The translations under genes were made by a program, and so were the position numbers. The notes under the pieces were generated by a model, which saw nothing but the letters and a program-made list of their open reading frames with translations, searched no databases and was not told where the DNA came from. From Lachnospiraceae bacterium (GTDB lineage Bacteria > Bacillota > Clostridia > Lachnospirales > Lachnospiraceae), in the NCBI GenBank assembly GCA_021205755.1, contig JAJPWX010000109.1, forward strand, positions 1-64,000: DNA of 64,000 bases. Direction: 5' to 3'. This document shows positions 1 through 9,957 of this stretch, in pieces. Position 1 is the stretch's first letter, and each line of letters opens with the position of its first letter.

Positions 1-436
1 CTACACCATTTGCCATATAATGTGTAGTTAAAGCTTTTGAAAACGGTTTTAATATTTTTTTTATTATTGTCTTTTTATCTGCATCATGAGCCATTGAAAT
101 ACTTTCATTTATTCTGATTGGTACTCCTGCTTGCCAACCAACAAACATTGAAAATACATTTACAGTCCCATTATATGCATGCATGATTGTGTACCTGTTC
201 TTCTTGCATATATCTTTAATCGCATTCATGTTTTTGAAAATTTAACGATACGGAGGTACAATATAAACGTGGCCTCCCAAAGATTCAATTTCTTCTTTCG
301 GTATAGCATTTGAATCAGCATCACAGATAAAATCAAACTGTATCTGGCTTCTATCTATATGGCGATAATACTCCATAACAAGATTTTTTTTCCCACCAGA
401 ATGCATTTTACCCATAATTACTGCAACACGTTCCAT
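1..436 (-). pseudogene. Glycosyltransferase (family 1/4-like) N-terminal part, interrupted by an in-frame TAA; continues beyond the left edge
   Basis: Minus-strand frame reads MERVAVIMGKMHSGGKKNLVMEYYRHIDRS...GGHVYIVPPYR-*-IFKNMNAIKDICKKNRYTIMHAYNGTVNVFSMFVGWQAGVPIRINESISMAHDADKKTIIKKILKPFSKALTTHYMANGV. The frame is unbroken except for the stop at 242-244. Confidence 0.8.
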
Positions 437-1174
437 TAGTCATATCCTTTCTTTCTACCATCAATTCAAATATATTTAATATTTTTAGATATTCTCCGTT
501 CACGATGCTCTCCCAACACTCAGATTATATATATACTACAGAATTGTCTTCCTTTATAATGTAAAGTGCTTTTTTCTCATTTTCATAGATGATCATTCCT
601 TTCTTTGCAATCACAATATGATACGAAAATTATCCTGTTTCTTTTCGCTTCTCTCATCCACGAACACTCTCTAATTATTTAAATCACCATCAAATAAGAA
701 TTCCGCTCTATCCTGCACATCTAACCTGTATCGATACTTCTGCGCGCTACTATTACAAAATTTTCAATATTTTTATAACCAGACGTTAAATCACTCCAGA
801 TCACTTACAAAACAGTCAAATACTGCTCACCACCTCACATCTCGATTAATTGTGAATTCACATGGATAAATAGTAAACGATAATGGGAAAACATTCTCCA
901 TGAACATCTTACTAAGTGATGCCTTATCTTTCTCAATTATCTCAAAAACCATATTATTATTCTCACTGCTAGACGAAGAGACTGGTTATCTTAAATCGTT
1001 AAGGAGATAAGGATATCATTAATACTAACATTCGTAAGATCTGGTACTGGGTAATAGCCCATAAGTTTATCCTTTTGTTGGATACTATTGCTTTGATATA
1101 AGTTTGTTAGTAAATGTAGGCACTTGAAATCCACGGTTAGAATAATCTCCTTAATCAAGCTTTGTATCTGTTAA

Positions 1175-2113
1175 TCATATACAATACTCCGTTTTCATAA
1201 ATTTAGCTGTTCTCATAATTCCCTCATCCAATCCCACCGGATTTAATTTTCCGAATGTATTTTCATAACGGCTTATATCTAAAAAATTAATATGTACATC
1301 TACATTACGTTCTGGAAGATAATTTATCATCAACTCAACGCCTAATGTGCATTGTATAATACTTAACAACTCATTGATACTCGTTCCATATCCGCTTCCA
1401 AGATTAAATGTTCGATATAATGTCTTATTGTTTGCAATTTTGATTATTGCATTCACTGCATCAGATATATAAATATAGTCACGGACAATGGTCCCATCCC
1501 CGTACACATTAATTGTCTCTTTTTTGAGAGCCTTATATGTAAACGTTGTGACAGCACCTAACCTTCCATTTGGTCTTTGGTATGGTCCATATGGATTTGC
1601 AAGGCGAATCACTCTATAATCCAAACCATACATATATTCATATAGGTATAGAAGTTTTTCAATAGTTATTTTTTGAACCCCATACGACGATATTGGATAC
1701 GTTTGGCTATCCTCTTTTAACGGACTTCTTTCTTCTTTACCATATACTGTTCCGCCAGAAGACATAAATACCACTTCGGAAACCCCTTGTCTTATACATG
1801 CCTCCAATATATTCGCCGTTAAAACAACATTTGCCTCTAGTTCTTGAGAAATATGCTGATTCGAGGTCGTAGGAATAGTTGTACTTACCAAATGATAAAG
1901 TACATCTTGTCCTTCCAACAATTTATCGTAATCAGTATCTATTTCTAAGGATGATTCTCTAATTTCCACATTGTTCATTTGAAGCTTTTCAATGGGTTGA
2001 AAATATTCTTTCTTTGTGTCAACGAGAGTGATGCTATCAGTTTTATCTTTTGCAAGAGCAATTGCCAAATTAGTTCCTATAAATCCAGCCGCTCCAAGAA
2101 GAATAATATTCAT
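1175..2113 (-). CDS. NAD-dependent epimerase/dehydratase family protein (extended SDR)
   Basis: N-terminal Rossmann motif GAAGFIGTNLA, YGVQK catalytic motif, VRDYIYISDAV. Confidence 0.9.
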   Translation of the reverse strand: MNIILLGAAGFIGTNLAIALAKDKTDSITLVDTKKEYFQPIEKLQMNNVEIRESSLEIDTDYDKLLEGQDVLYHLVSTTIPTTSNQHISQELEANVVLTANILEACIRQGVSEVVFMSSGGTVYGKEERSPLKEDSQTYPISSYGVQKITIEKLLYLYEYMYGLDYRVIRLANPYGPYQRPNGRLGAVTTFTYKALKKETINVYGDGTIVRDYIYISDAVNAIIKIANNKTLYRTFNLGSGYGTSINELLSIIQCTLGVELMINYLPERNVDVHINFLDISRYENTFGKLNPVGLDEGIMRTAKFMKTEYCI

Positions 2114-2347
2114 CGTTATATTTTCTCCTCAAAATTATTATTATGCTTCATATACTCAATATCTATAGGAGGAAAAAAAGGGGCTCCAATTTTCGCGGGT
2201 GATTATTCCATTTTTGTTGGTGTTTCACCAGCATATTCGGAAGTTCTCCCGTTCCTATCAGTGGCACTTAAAATCTCCTGCTTATATTCATTCTGTTCAT
2301 GATTACGCTTATTTTATTCTTTTCTGTATTTGTATCGTTTATCATCT

Positions 2348-3331
2348 CTAGCAACTCACTTTTAGCATCTGTGCTTTTCCGTGTATCCGCATAGATACTG
2401 AATTTGCTGGAATAAAAAGACAATCCCCCTTGTAAAACGGCAAAGATGTATCTTCCCAAAAGAAAATGCCACATCCTTCTGTGCAAAGCAAAACCTGAAA
2501 AGAGTTTGCACCTACTTGTATTTGCACCATTTTTCGGACGCTTTCCGTATTCAACAACACACGAAAAACTTCAAAATACTTACACCGGCATAACAACTCG
2601 TCCGCCACACCAGGGCGAAACTTTAACACACGCATAGGCTGCCTTGGTGTTAAACTTCCTTTTAAGTTTGCAACTTTTAATGCCTTATCTATGTGAAGCT
2701 CCCTAGTTTTCCCCATTTTATCAACTCGGTTATAGTCATATAACCTATAAGTTATGTTAGAATTTTCCTGAATCTCAGCAATCAATGCTCCAGCACAAAT
2801 GGCGTGTACTTGCCCCGCCGGAACAAAAAAAACATCATCTTTTTGAATTGGTACCTTTTGGAGATATTTTTCCACAGTACCATTCGCAAGGCTTTTTCTT
2901 ATTGTTTCTTCATCTATGTCACGGTAAAACCCATATATTAGCTTTGCATCCTTTGCGGCATCCAAGACATACCACATTTCCGTTTTTCCAAGAGAACCGT
3001 TTTCATGCTCTCTAGCGTAATCATCATCTGGATGTACCTGCACAGATAAATCTTTTTTGGCATCGATAAATTTAATCAGGATAGGAAGTTCATCTTCTGT
3101 CTTTGGATGTGTACCAAGAAACTCCGGATGAGCTTTTATTACATCCGCAAGTTTCTGATCTTTAAATTCACCTGTAGCAACCATACTGGAACCATCTGGA
3201 TGCGTAGAGCATTCCCAAGTTTCTGCCAAAGGCGACATATTAATCCCCTTTGCAAAATCCTCATTCAGACGATTTCCTCCCCACAGATAATCCTTAGCAG
3301 CTGGTAACAGCATAAAGGGTCGATTATTCAA
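2348..3331 (-). CDS. manA: Mannose-6-phosphate isomerase, class I (start codon uncertain: TTG near 3331 or ATG at 3313; the full ORF extends to 3409 but overlaps manC)
   Basis: LLPAAKDYLWGG, VQVHPDDDYA, GKTEMWYVLDA, PAGQVHAICAG motifs. Confidence 0.88.
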   Translation of the reverse strand: MNNRPFMLLPAAKDYLWGGNRLNEDFAKGINMSPLAETWECSTHPDGSSMVATGEFKDQKLADVIKAHPEFLGTHPKTEDELPILIKFIDAKKDLSVQVHPDDDYAREHENGSLGKTEMWYVLDAAKDAKLIYGFYRDIDEETIRKSLANGTVEKYLQKVPIQKDDVFFVPAGQVHAICAGALIAEIQENSNITYRLYDYNRVDKMGKTRELHIDKALKVANLKGSLTPRQPMRVLKFRPGVADELLCRCKYFEVFRVLLNTESVRKMVQIQVGANSFQVLLCTEGCGIFFWEDTSLPFYKGDCLFIPANSVSMRIHGKAQMLKVSC

Positions 3332-3344
3332 TTCCGGTTTTATC

Positions 3345-4661
3345 TCAAACGTTAAGCACGAATTTCTGTTTGTCGTGTACACTAATCTCATCTCCCAACT
3401 GAACTTCAATCAATTTTAGTTCAGTTACAGCGGATATTGTGTGGCGACAGCCTGCCTGCATGGTAATCACGTCTCCCGCTTTCACTGGTTGCTCCATACC
3501 ATCCACAATAACCGTTCCCTCACCAGATATCACATTCCATATTTCGTCACGCCTCTGATGGCTGTGATAGTTCATTCTGTGCCCAGGGTTTAAAGTTACT
3601 TTAATAGTAAGACTAGTCTCATCCACATCAATCACATGGAAACTGCCCCAAGACTTTTCTGCAAACATAATCTGCTGCTTAATCTTGTCTACTATAGGTT
3701 TAATATAACTGGATTGCTCTCGATCAGAAACAAGAATTCCTTCCGGACTTGCAGAAACTATCACATTCTTCATTCCCATACAGACAATTGGAACGTTCAG
3801 CTCATTTACAACATTTACATTGTTACAAGCGTCATCTAGCACAGCTTCCCCTATGGTCGGTTCGTCCATTGCCTCTGTCAGCGTATTCCATGTACCGAGA
3901 TCCTTCCAATCGCCTGCGAACCGCATGACCTGAATCTTCGGCTCTCTCTCAACAACGGCATAATCAAAGCTGATTTTTTCCAGAGTCTCGTATTTATCAA
4001 ATAGATCGGCATAGTCAGTGAAATCTATCAGTTCATGCGCTTTATCCATTACATACTTCAGCTTATAAGCGAAAACTCCACCATTCCAGAGCGCACCTCG
4101 AGCGATATAAGATTTAGCAGTCTCCTCATCTGGCTTTTCCTTAAACGTATCCACTATGCTTGTCTGATTCTTTGTTGCTGGTATAATATAGCCATATTTT
4201 TCGCTAGGATAGGTCGGTTCAATACCCATAAGAACAAGGTTTGCTTCCCCTTTTTCTGCCTGTTTTCCTAAATCCTTGAGTGCTTCAAAATAATCGTTCT
4301 CCACATAAGGATCGACTGGACAGATTACTACAGATTCCTCTAATCCAATTTTCCGAACATCATGAAGATATGCCGTTGCCAAGGCAATTGCCGGAAAAGT
4401 ATCCTTTCTACAAGGTTCAACAGAAATTCCAACCTTCTCACCAAGCTGGTTATGGATTGCAGAAACTTGTGTCTTTGAGGTTGCTATGATCACATTTGCA
4501 TCTGTATCTACCATTTTTATTTGACGATAAACACGCTGAACCATAGACTCATATTCGCTATTCTCTGTTTTAAAAAATTTTATAAATTGTTTCGAACGGA
4601 TGTCATTAGACAATGGCCAGAGCCGTTTTCCAGAACCGCCCGAAAGTAAAACAATATTCAT
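3345..4661 (-). CDS. manC: Mannose-1-phosphate guanylyltransferase
   Basis: MNIVLLSGGSGKRLWPLSNDIRSKQF nucleotidyltransferase signature; C-terminal cupin NYHSHQRRDEIWNVISGEGTV. Confidence 0.92.
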   Translation of the reverse strand: MNIVLLSGGSGKRLWPLSNDIRSKQFIKFFKTENSEYESMVQRVYRQIKMVDTDANVIIATSKTQVSAIHNQLGEKVGISVEPCRKDTFPAIALATAYLHDVRKIGLEESVVICPVDPYVENDYFEALKDLGKQAEKGEANLVLMGIEPTYPSEKYGYIIPATKNQTSIVDTFKEKPDEETAKSYIARGALWNGGVFAYKLKYVMDKAHELIDFTDYADLFDKYETLEKISFDYAVVEREPKIQVMRFAGDWKDLGTWNTLTEAMDEPTIGEAVLDDACNNVNVVNELNVPIVCMGMKNVIVSASPEGILVSDREQSSYIKPIVDKIKQQIMFAEKSWGSFHVIDVDETSLTIKVTLNPGHRMNYHSHQRRDEIWNVISGEGTVIVDGMEQPVKAGDVITMQAGCRHTISAVTELKLIEVQLGDEISVHDKQKFVLNV

Positions 4662-4694
4662 TATATTTGCACCTCATATATCAAATCAGATATC

Positions 4695-4830
4695 TTATCT
4701 TTCAGATCTCATAGGATTACTCAAAAAATCATCACAGGAGAGACGAATACCGTCCTCAAGCTCAGTTTTATATCTCCAACCCAATATGGTAGCTTTGCTT
4801 ACGTCAAGCAACTTTCTTAGTACTCCATTC
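4695..4830 (-). pseudogene. fcl: C-terminal fragment of GDP-L-fucose synthase
   Basis: Minus frame reads MNGVLRKLLDVSKATILGWRYKTELEDGIRLSCDDFLSNPMRSER*, matching the conserved C-terminus of GDP-fucose synthases (GTPRKLLDVSKL..GW..KI.LEEGI..TY.DFL). Confidence 0.75.
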
Positions 4831-5086
<256 letters not shown>

Positions 5087-5091
5087 CTATA

Positions 5092-6525
5092 CTATCTCGA
5101 CCCTTTACGTTGAAACATAACAAATATTGTCTTAAATAATATCTTAATATCCAAGCTAATACTCCACTCCTGTATATACTTCGTATCCAGCCTCACGACT
5201 TCCTCAAAGTCCTCAATATCACTTCTCCCACTTACCTGCCAAAGGCCTGTTATTCCCGGTTTTATCGCAAGCCTTGCCTTGTGATAGGTATTGTACTCAG
5301 ACACTTCCCCAACCGTTGGCGGTCTGGTACCTACCAGAGACATGTCTCCTTTCAGCACATTCCAAAACTGTGGGAACTCATCTATACTGGTTGAACGAAT
5401 GAATGCCCCGATTCCTTTCTTTGTTCCGTCTGGACCGCTACCAATAATTCTCGGATCATTTTCCATCTTGAACATCTGGCCTTTCATCTGATTTTTTTCC
5501 ATCAGTTCTGCTTTCCGTTCTTCTGCATCCTGATACATGCTCCGAAATTTATACAGTTTAAAGATTCTTCCATTCTTTCCTACTCTCTCCTGACTAAAGA
5601 ACACGGGGCCTGGGTCTGATATGTAAATAGCAGGAGCCACAAAGATAAATAAAATTCCGGTAATTACCAGTCCAACGATACTTCCAATAATATCTATGAA
5701 CCGCTTAACAAAAGCCTGTCCCGCTGTGATTAACTTTAAATAACTTGTCATAACGCTCAGGCCTGCGATATCTTCTTCATACCTTGCCCCAGCCAATTCA
5801 TCTGACGACATAATCTCAAGATGGATTGTGATCCCCATCAGACTGCATTCTCGGATCAGATCCTGCGGTATGTCTTCTTTTCGTGGCACGCTGAACAGAA
5901 TTTCATCCACCACAGTCTTCAACAAATATTGAGTTAATGTTTCTACGCTGGTTACTATCGGAATGCCTTGGACTGAATCAATTGTTTCATTATTTGCTCC
6001 TACCAAAACAATTCCTTTTACCTGAAAGTCCAGCATCTGTCCCTGGAATTGATTCAATATACGTTCGGCTCCTGGCTGATCGGTTACAAGCAAAAGATAT
6101 CTTGGATTTTTCGCAAGACGATGATGGATAAATTTCTTCCATATTGTTCGCTCCAGCCAAATCATCATTAAGGATATGACTGCTGTATAGGCAACCACCA
6201 TTCTGGACAGGGCATCCAATGTTTTTAAAAAGAACATCAGAACCACCATTACAGCCAACACAATGGCAATATGCCGGATCACGGCAATCAGTTCTTTTAA
6301 GTATCCTCGCCGTAAAATATTTTTATAGGCACTATCAAAGATTGACGCACAAATATGTACGAGCGCGATTATAATCAGTAAGCTTCTGTATGTCTGTGAT
6401 TCCCATATTTCTAAATCATTCAGCCGCAGGCAGTAAGCCAGCCATAGGGAAAGCAAAAAGCACACAAGATCAAGTATCATGAAGTCAATATGCTTGATGA
6501 TGCTGCTTGGATTTTTCTGATACAT
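5092..6525 (-). CDS. Exopolysaccharide biosynthesis polyprenyl glycosylphosphotransferase (sugar transferase)
   Basis: N-terminal transmembrane segments, CoA-binding-like domain, C-terminal VKRFIDIIGS...KFRSM...GTRPPTVGEV...KPGITGLWQVSGRSD. Confidence 0.92.
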   Translation of the reverse strand: MYQKNPSSIIKHIDFMILDLVCFLLSLWLAYCLRLNDLEIWESQTYRSLLIIIALVHICASIFDSAYKNILRRGYLKELIAVIRHIAIVLAVMVVLMFFLKTLDALSRMVVAYTAVISLMMIWLERTIWKKFIHHRLAKNPRYLLLVTDQPGAERILNQFQGQMLDFQVKGIVLVGANNETIDSVQGIPIVTSVETLTQYLLKTVVDEILFSVPRKEDIPQDLIRECSLMGITIHLEIMSSDELAGARYEEDIAGLSVMTSYLKLITAGQAFVKRFIDIIGSIVGLVITGILFIFVAPAIYISDPGPVFFSQERVGKNGRIFKLYKFRSMYQDAEERKAELMEKNQMKGQMFKMENDPRIIGSGPDGTKKGIGAFIRSTSIDEFPQFWNVLKGDMSLVGTRPPTVGEVSEYNTYHKARLAIKPGITGLWQVSGRSDIEDFEEVVRLDTKYIQEWSISLDIKILFKTIFVMFQRKGSR

Positions 6526-6647
6526 ACGTTAGAACTTCTCCAGAATTTTTTTATTTGTGAAACTTCCCTTTCCCGCAAAGCAATACGGATGCGAAATCAA
6601 AAAGTTTTATTATCCAATTTAGTCAGGAATGCTATCCTACCTAAAAC

Positions 6648-9038
6648 CTACTCCAGGGGCAATTCAGCCAACAGCTCTATCTGTTTTTGCGATAATTTCC
6701 CTGCTTTCAGGTATTTTTTTTGCATTGCTATCCATTTGCCGATCCAGAAACCATCTACTACCGTGTCCTGCGGGATGTTTAATGTGCCTTTTTTCAGATA
6801 CCAGTTTTGAACTAGCTCAAACCTCGTTTGCCAGGAAGCCACTTCCCAGGACATGCCAATCGCTTCCAGTCGTTCCTGCCGTTCTTTCGGCAGTGTGCCT
6901 CTTTTGTACTGGGTGCGCTGGCGCTGTATCCATGTGCCCAGATGAAAACCATCTTCTGTAACGTAGTTCGCTGGGACAAGCAGATTCCCATTTGATTTTG
7001 CATATGCTTCCGCTGCCTGAAACGCTTTCGTCCATTTATTCTCCACCCGGTTTGTCCAAATCATGCCAATGGCGTCCAGGCGCCTGATCTGGTCTTCGTT
7101 GGGCACAGTTCCTTTTACAGTTCCCGCCCGCAGAGATCGCTGCCGACAGATCCAGTAGCCAATGCGTATGCCATCCTCTGTCACATATCCGATGGGCACG
7201 TCCAGATTCCGATGCTCCAGGTAATAATCATAAGCAGCATGGTAGTTTTTTTCCCAATAATAATCCAGAACATCCCAGACCATGCCAAGGTCGTTTAGCT
7301 TCTGAATTCGATCCGGAGTTAGATATTTCTGATGCGCCCCTGCATTTTCCCAGGCACGGATGTTCGAAAGCCATGTTCCCAGTGCAACGCCTTCCTGATC
7401 TACATACCTCACAGGTACATTCAGATCCCCATGGTTCTCCCGGTAGCGTTTTGCTGCCGCATAGTTTTTAGCCCAGGTCAAATCCGTCGCTGTCTCCCAG
7501 ATCATTCCAATCGAATCGAGTTTTCGGATGCGTTCGTCTGACAAACTGCCATTCATACTTCCTTTGCGAATTGCCCTTTGGTTGACAATCCAGTTTCCGA
7601 GAGCATAACCGTCCTCTGTAAAATATTTTGCCGGCACCTCCAGATTTCCGTTTTCCTGATAAAATTGTTTTGCCAGACTGTACATCCTGTCCCAGGAAGC
7701 AGTCAGCTTCTCGTTCAGTTTTTCAAACAATTCCCGGCAATCGTGTACTTCATCGATAATCCGAAAGTGTTCGTTAACAATCGAGTCGCTTTTGCCAAGA
7801 TCACGATAGTAGGATGTGACCAGCTGCATTTCTTCCTCGACTGCCCCTATATTCCAAATAGATTCTAAGTTCGACACAATATCGAAAATTATAGAAGTCT
7901 CTTTCCTGCTGGCGGATAATGCCCGGCCAATCTGCTGTTTATAGATGATCGGAGAAACCGTCGGCCGCAGCAAAATGACACCGCTGATGCCTTCGATATG
8001 AACCCCCTCATTTAAGGCGTCGATACAATATAAAAGCCGCAGATGCGTGTCATCCTTATCATTCCGGAAATCGTCAAATGCACGGCTTGCTCCCGGATCA
8101 CTCGTATAGATGGAATAAACATGCGGATGCTGATCTACTTTCGCAAACCATTCCGTGTGTCTCATCATCTCATCCATGTGCTCCTTATTGGAACAGAACA
8201 CGATGTATTTCCCCGTCCGTTCTGTCATGTGTTTGTCAAAAATGACATCCAGCCCATCTGCCATATCCAAAGCACGGCGTAATTCCTGCAGATAGCACTC
8301 ACACTCATCTCGGACTTTCCTGTTTCTGGTTTGCCGGACGCGTTCCTCATATTTTTTTATTCCATCCCGCCAAGAATAGACAGAAAGCACATATTTCGGT
8401 GGATTTAAAATACCCCGGACGAGCGCTTCGCCAAGTGTCATTTCAGAGGCAATATTCCCATCAAACAGTTCATCCGCCATGTCCCTCTGGTTATCCAGAT
8501 AGCGAATATTGGTGGCCGATAAACCAAGGATCGGCGTATCCGGAAACACGGCCAATAGCCTTTGTACTCCCTGCCCCCAACACCGCGCGCCGCAGCGGTG
8601 AAATTCATCCAGAATAATGTATCCAGGAGCTTCTATATCATCTACAACACTTGCTGTATCCCCTATATCACCCGCACCAGCGGTCTCCCCGGAAGGCGGC
8701 ATAGACTTACTGCTGCTACCACAGATACCAGCTATCTGCGCATCATCCATTAGCATCAGCTTTGCGTAAGTGCAGAATGTAATATTCCCCGGCACTTCGC
8801 CGCCGGTTGCCTCTTGCAGATTTTCCAGCTGTGTTTTAAAAATATATTCGGATGGAGAAAGCCAGAGCATACGTTTTCCCGGGTTATCCGCACAAAGACG
8901 GAAGCCGATAAAAGACTTGCCCGTACCAGTCGGATGGATGACCGCAGCCTTTCCTGTCTTCTCCATCATATCTACGGCAGCTTCATAAGCAGCCATATTG
9001 TGCTCATATAGAAGGACTTCCATCCGTCCCACCACCAT
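6648..9038 (-). CDS. DEAD/DEAH-box helicase with five C-terminal helicase-associated (HA) domain repeats
   Basis: Walker A HPTGTGKS, DEFHRCGA box, QQIGRALS motif; five ~65-aa repeats of type W...A..Y....G.L.VP..Y..EDG..LG.WI..QR......G.L...RI..L..IGM.W. Confidence 0.9.
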   Translation of the reverse strand: MVVGRMEVLLYEHNMAAYEAAVDMMEKTGKAAVIHPTGTGKSFIGFRLCADNPGKRMLWLSPSEYIFKTQLENLQEATGGEVPGNITFCTYAKLMLMDDAQIAGICGSSSKSMPPSGETAGAGDIGDTASVVDDIEAPGYIILDEFHRCGARCWGQGVQRLLAVFPDTPILGLSATNIRYLDNQRDMADELFDGNIASEMTLGEALVRGILNPPKYVLSVYSWRDGIKKYEERVRQTRNRKVRDECECYLQELRRALDMADGLDVIFDKHMTERTGKYIVFCSNKEHMDEMMRHTEWFAKVDQHPHVYSIYTSDPGASRAFDDFRNDKDDTHLRLLYCIDALNEGVHIEGISGVILLRPTVSPIIYKQQIGRALSASRKETSIIFDIVSNLESIWNIGAVEEEMQLVTSYYRDLGKSDSIVNEHFRIIDEVHDCRELFEKLNEKLTASWDRMYSLAKQFYQENGNLEVPAKYFTEDGYALGNWIVNQRAIRKGSMNGSLSDERIRKLDSIGMIWETATDLTWAKNYAAAKRYRENHGDLNVPVRYVDQEGVALGTWLSNIRAWENAGAHQKYLTPDRIQKLNDLGMVWDVLDYYWEKNYHAAYDYYLEHRNLDVPIGYVTEDGIRIGYWICRQRSLRAGTVKGTVPNEDQIRRLDAIGMIWTNRVENKWTKAFQAAEAYAKSNGNLLVPANYVTEDGFHLGTWIQRQRTQYKRGTLPKERQERLEAIGMSWEVASWQTRFELVQNWYLKKGTLNIPQDTVVDGFWIGKWIAMQKKYLKAGKLSQKQIELLAELPLE

Positions 9039-9170
9039 TCATTCTTCTGTCTCAGGCATAGCTTCGCCATCCCGCGCAGCTTTTTGCGCAGACAATAGTC
9101 CTACAATGACATCCAGCACAGACAGCAGCGGCGAAGCGACATGCTGCAGGTAACTGGAATTTTTATCCAT
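9039..9170 (-). CDS. Small ORF (43 aa) immediately upstream of the helicase
   Basis: MDKNSSYLQHVASPLLSVLDVIVGLLSAQKAARDGEAMPETEE*; TGA (9039-9041) directly abuts the helicase ATG (9036-9038), suggesting coupled translation. Absent from the supplied ORF track because it is below the length cutoff. Confidence 0.5.
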   Translation of the reverse strand: MDKNSSYLQHVASPLLSVLDVIVGLLSAQKAARDGEAMPETEE

Positions 9171-9194
9171 ACATGCTAAAATAAAACTTTTAGT

Positions 9195-9663
9195 GTAATA
9201 CTAAGGGAGTACCATTCGGAAACCCTTGATTTTTCAGTACTTGCACATTTCTGCTGTGATTTCTGACCACGAATCTGACCACTAAAGAGGAAGTTTAACC
9301 GTATTTTAAAATGCCCCTCTAAGTCAGGATTCGTGGTCATTTTTTAAAAGATATTATTGTTGACATAATCTGCGCATAAAAAGGCGATTGCAAATGAAAA
9401 GGGTGCTGTTTCTAATTTGCTTTAGTACGCATAAAAAAAGGCCAAATTCTGACCACTAATTTGACCACGAATGAGGAAAGTTCTTTTAATCGATATGTTC
9501 ATTTGCAATTTATATACTTGCAGAAAAGGTATGAAAAGATAGTGAAAATCAGGTGATTTTTATTGCGTGTCTTGACAGATAGAACAATGTGATGTAAAAT
9601 TCATGGGTGCTAAGGGATATGTTCGTTTAATTTCCTTATAAAAGGGTACTCCCTTAGTATTAC
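9195..9663. repeat. 469-bp element bounded by a perfect 19-bp inverted repeat, with internal inverted and direct repeats
   Basis: GTAATACTAAGGGAGTACC at 9195-9213 and its reverse complement GGTACTCCCTTAGTATTAC at 9645-9663; inner 12-bp inverted repeat ATTGCAAATGAA (9387-9398)/TTCATTTGCAAT (9498-9509); TGACCACGAAT at 9264 and 9462 (+) and 9329 (-). Confidence 0.7.
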
Positions 9664-9957
9664 ATTTAAGGAGTACCTGTGCAGGATTTCAGAGGAGATT
9701 TTTCTTCTGTCGGTAAGCCACTCATTACTTCAATTCTTAGTGAAATCCCGTTTTCTTTCCGTTTGAAATAATAGCCAATTTTTCAACTGGATTGTTGCCA
9801 TTTATACACAAATCGATATTGAAATCAGGATTGATACATATAAATACAGTTTTGAATGATGCTATTATCGTAATATTTTTGTATAATTTGCCCATGACAC
9901 ATCCAGTTTTCTTTCAGAAGAATCGTCATACTGGATAAAAAAGAAGGGAGAAGGATC

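Noticed and set aside
2268-2486. 72-aa minus-strand ORF overlapping the 3' end of manA
   Set aside because: Out of frame with manA, no similarity recognised; probably chance.
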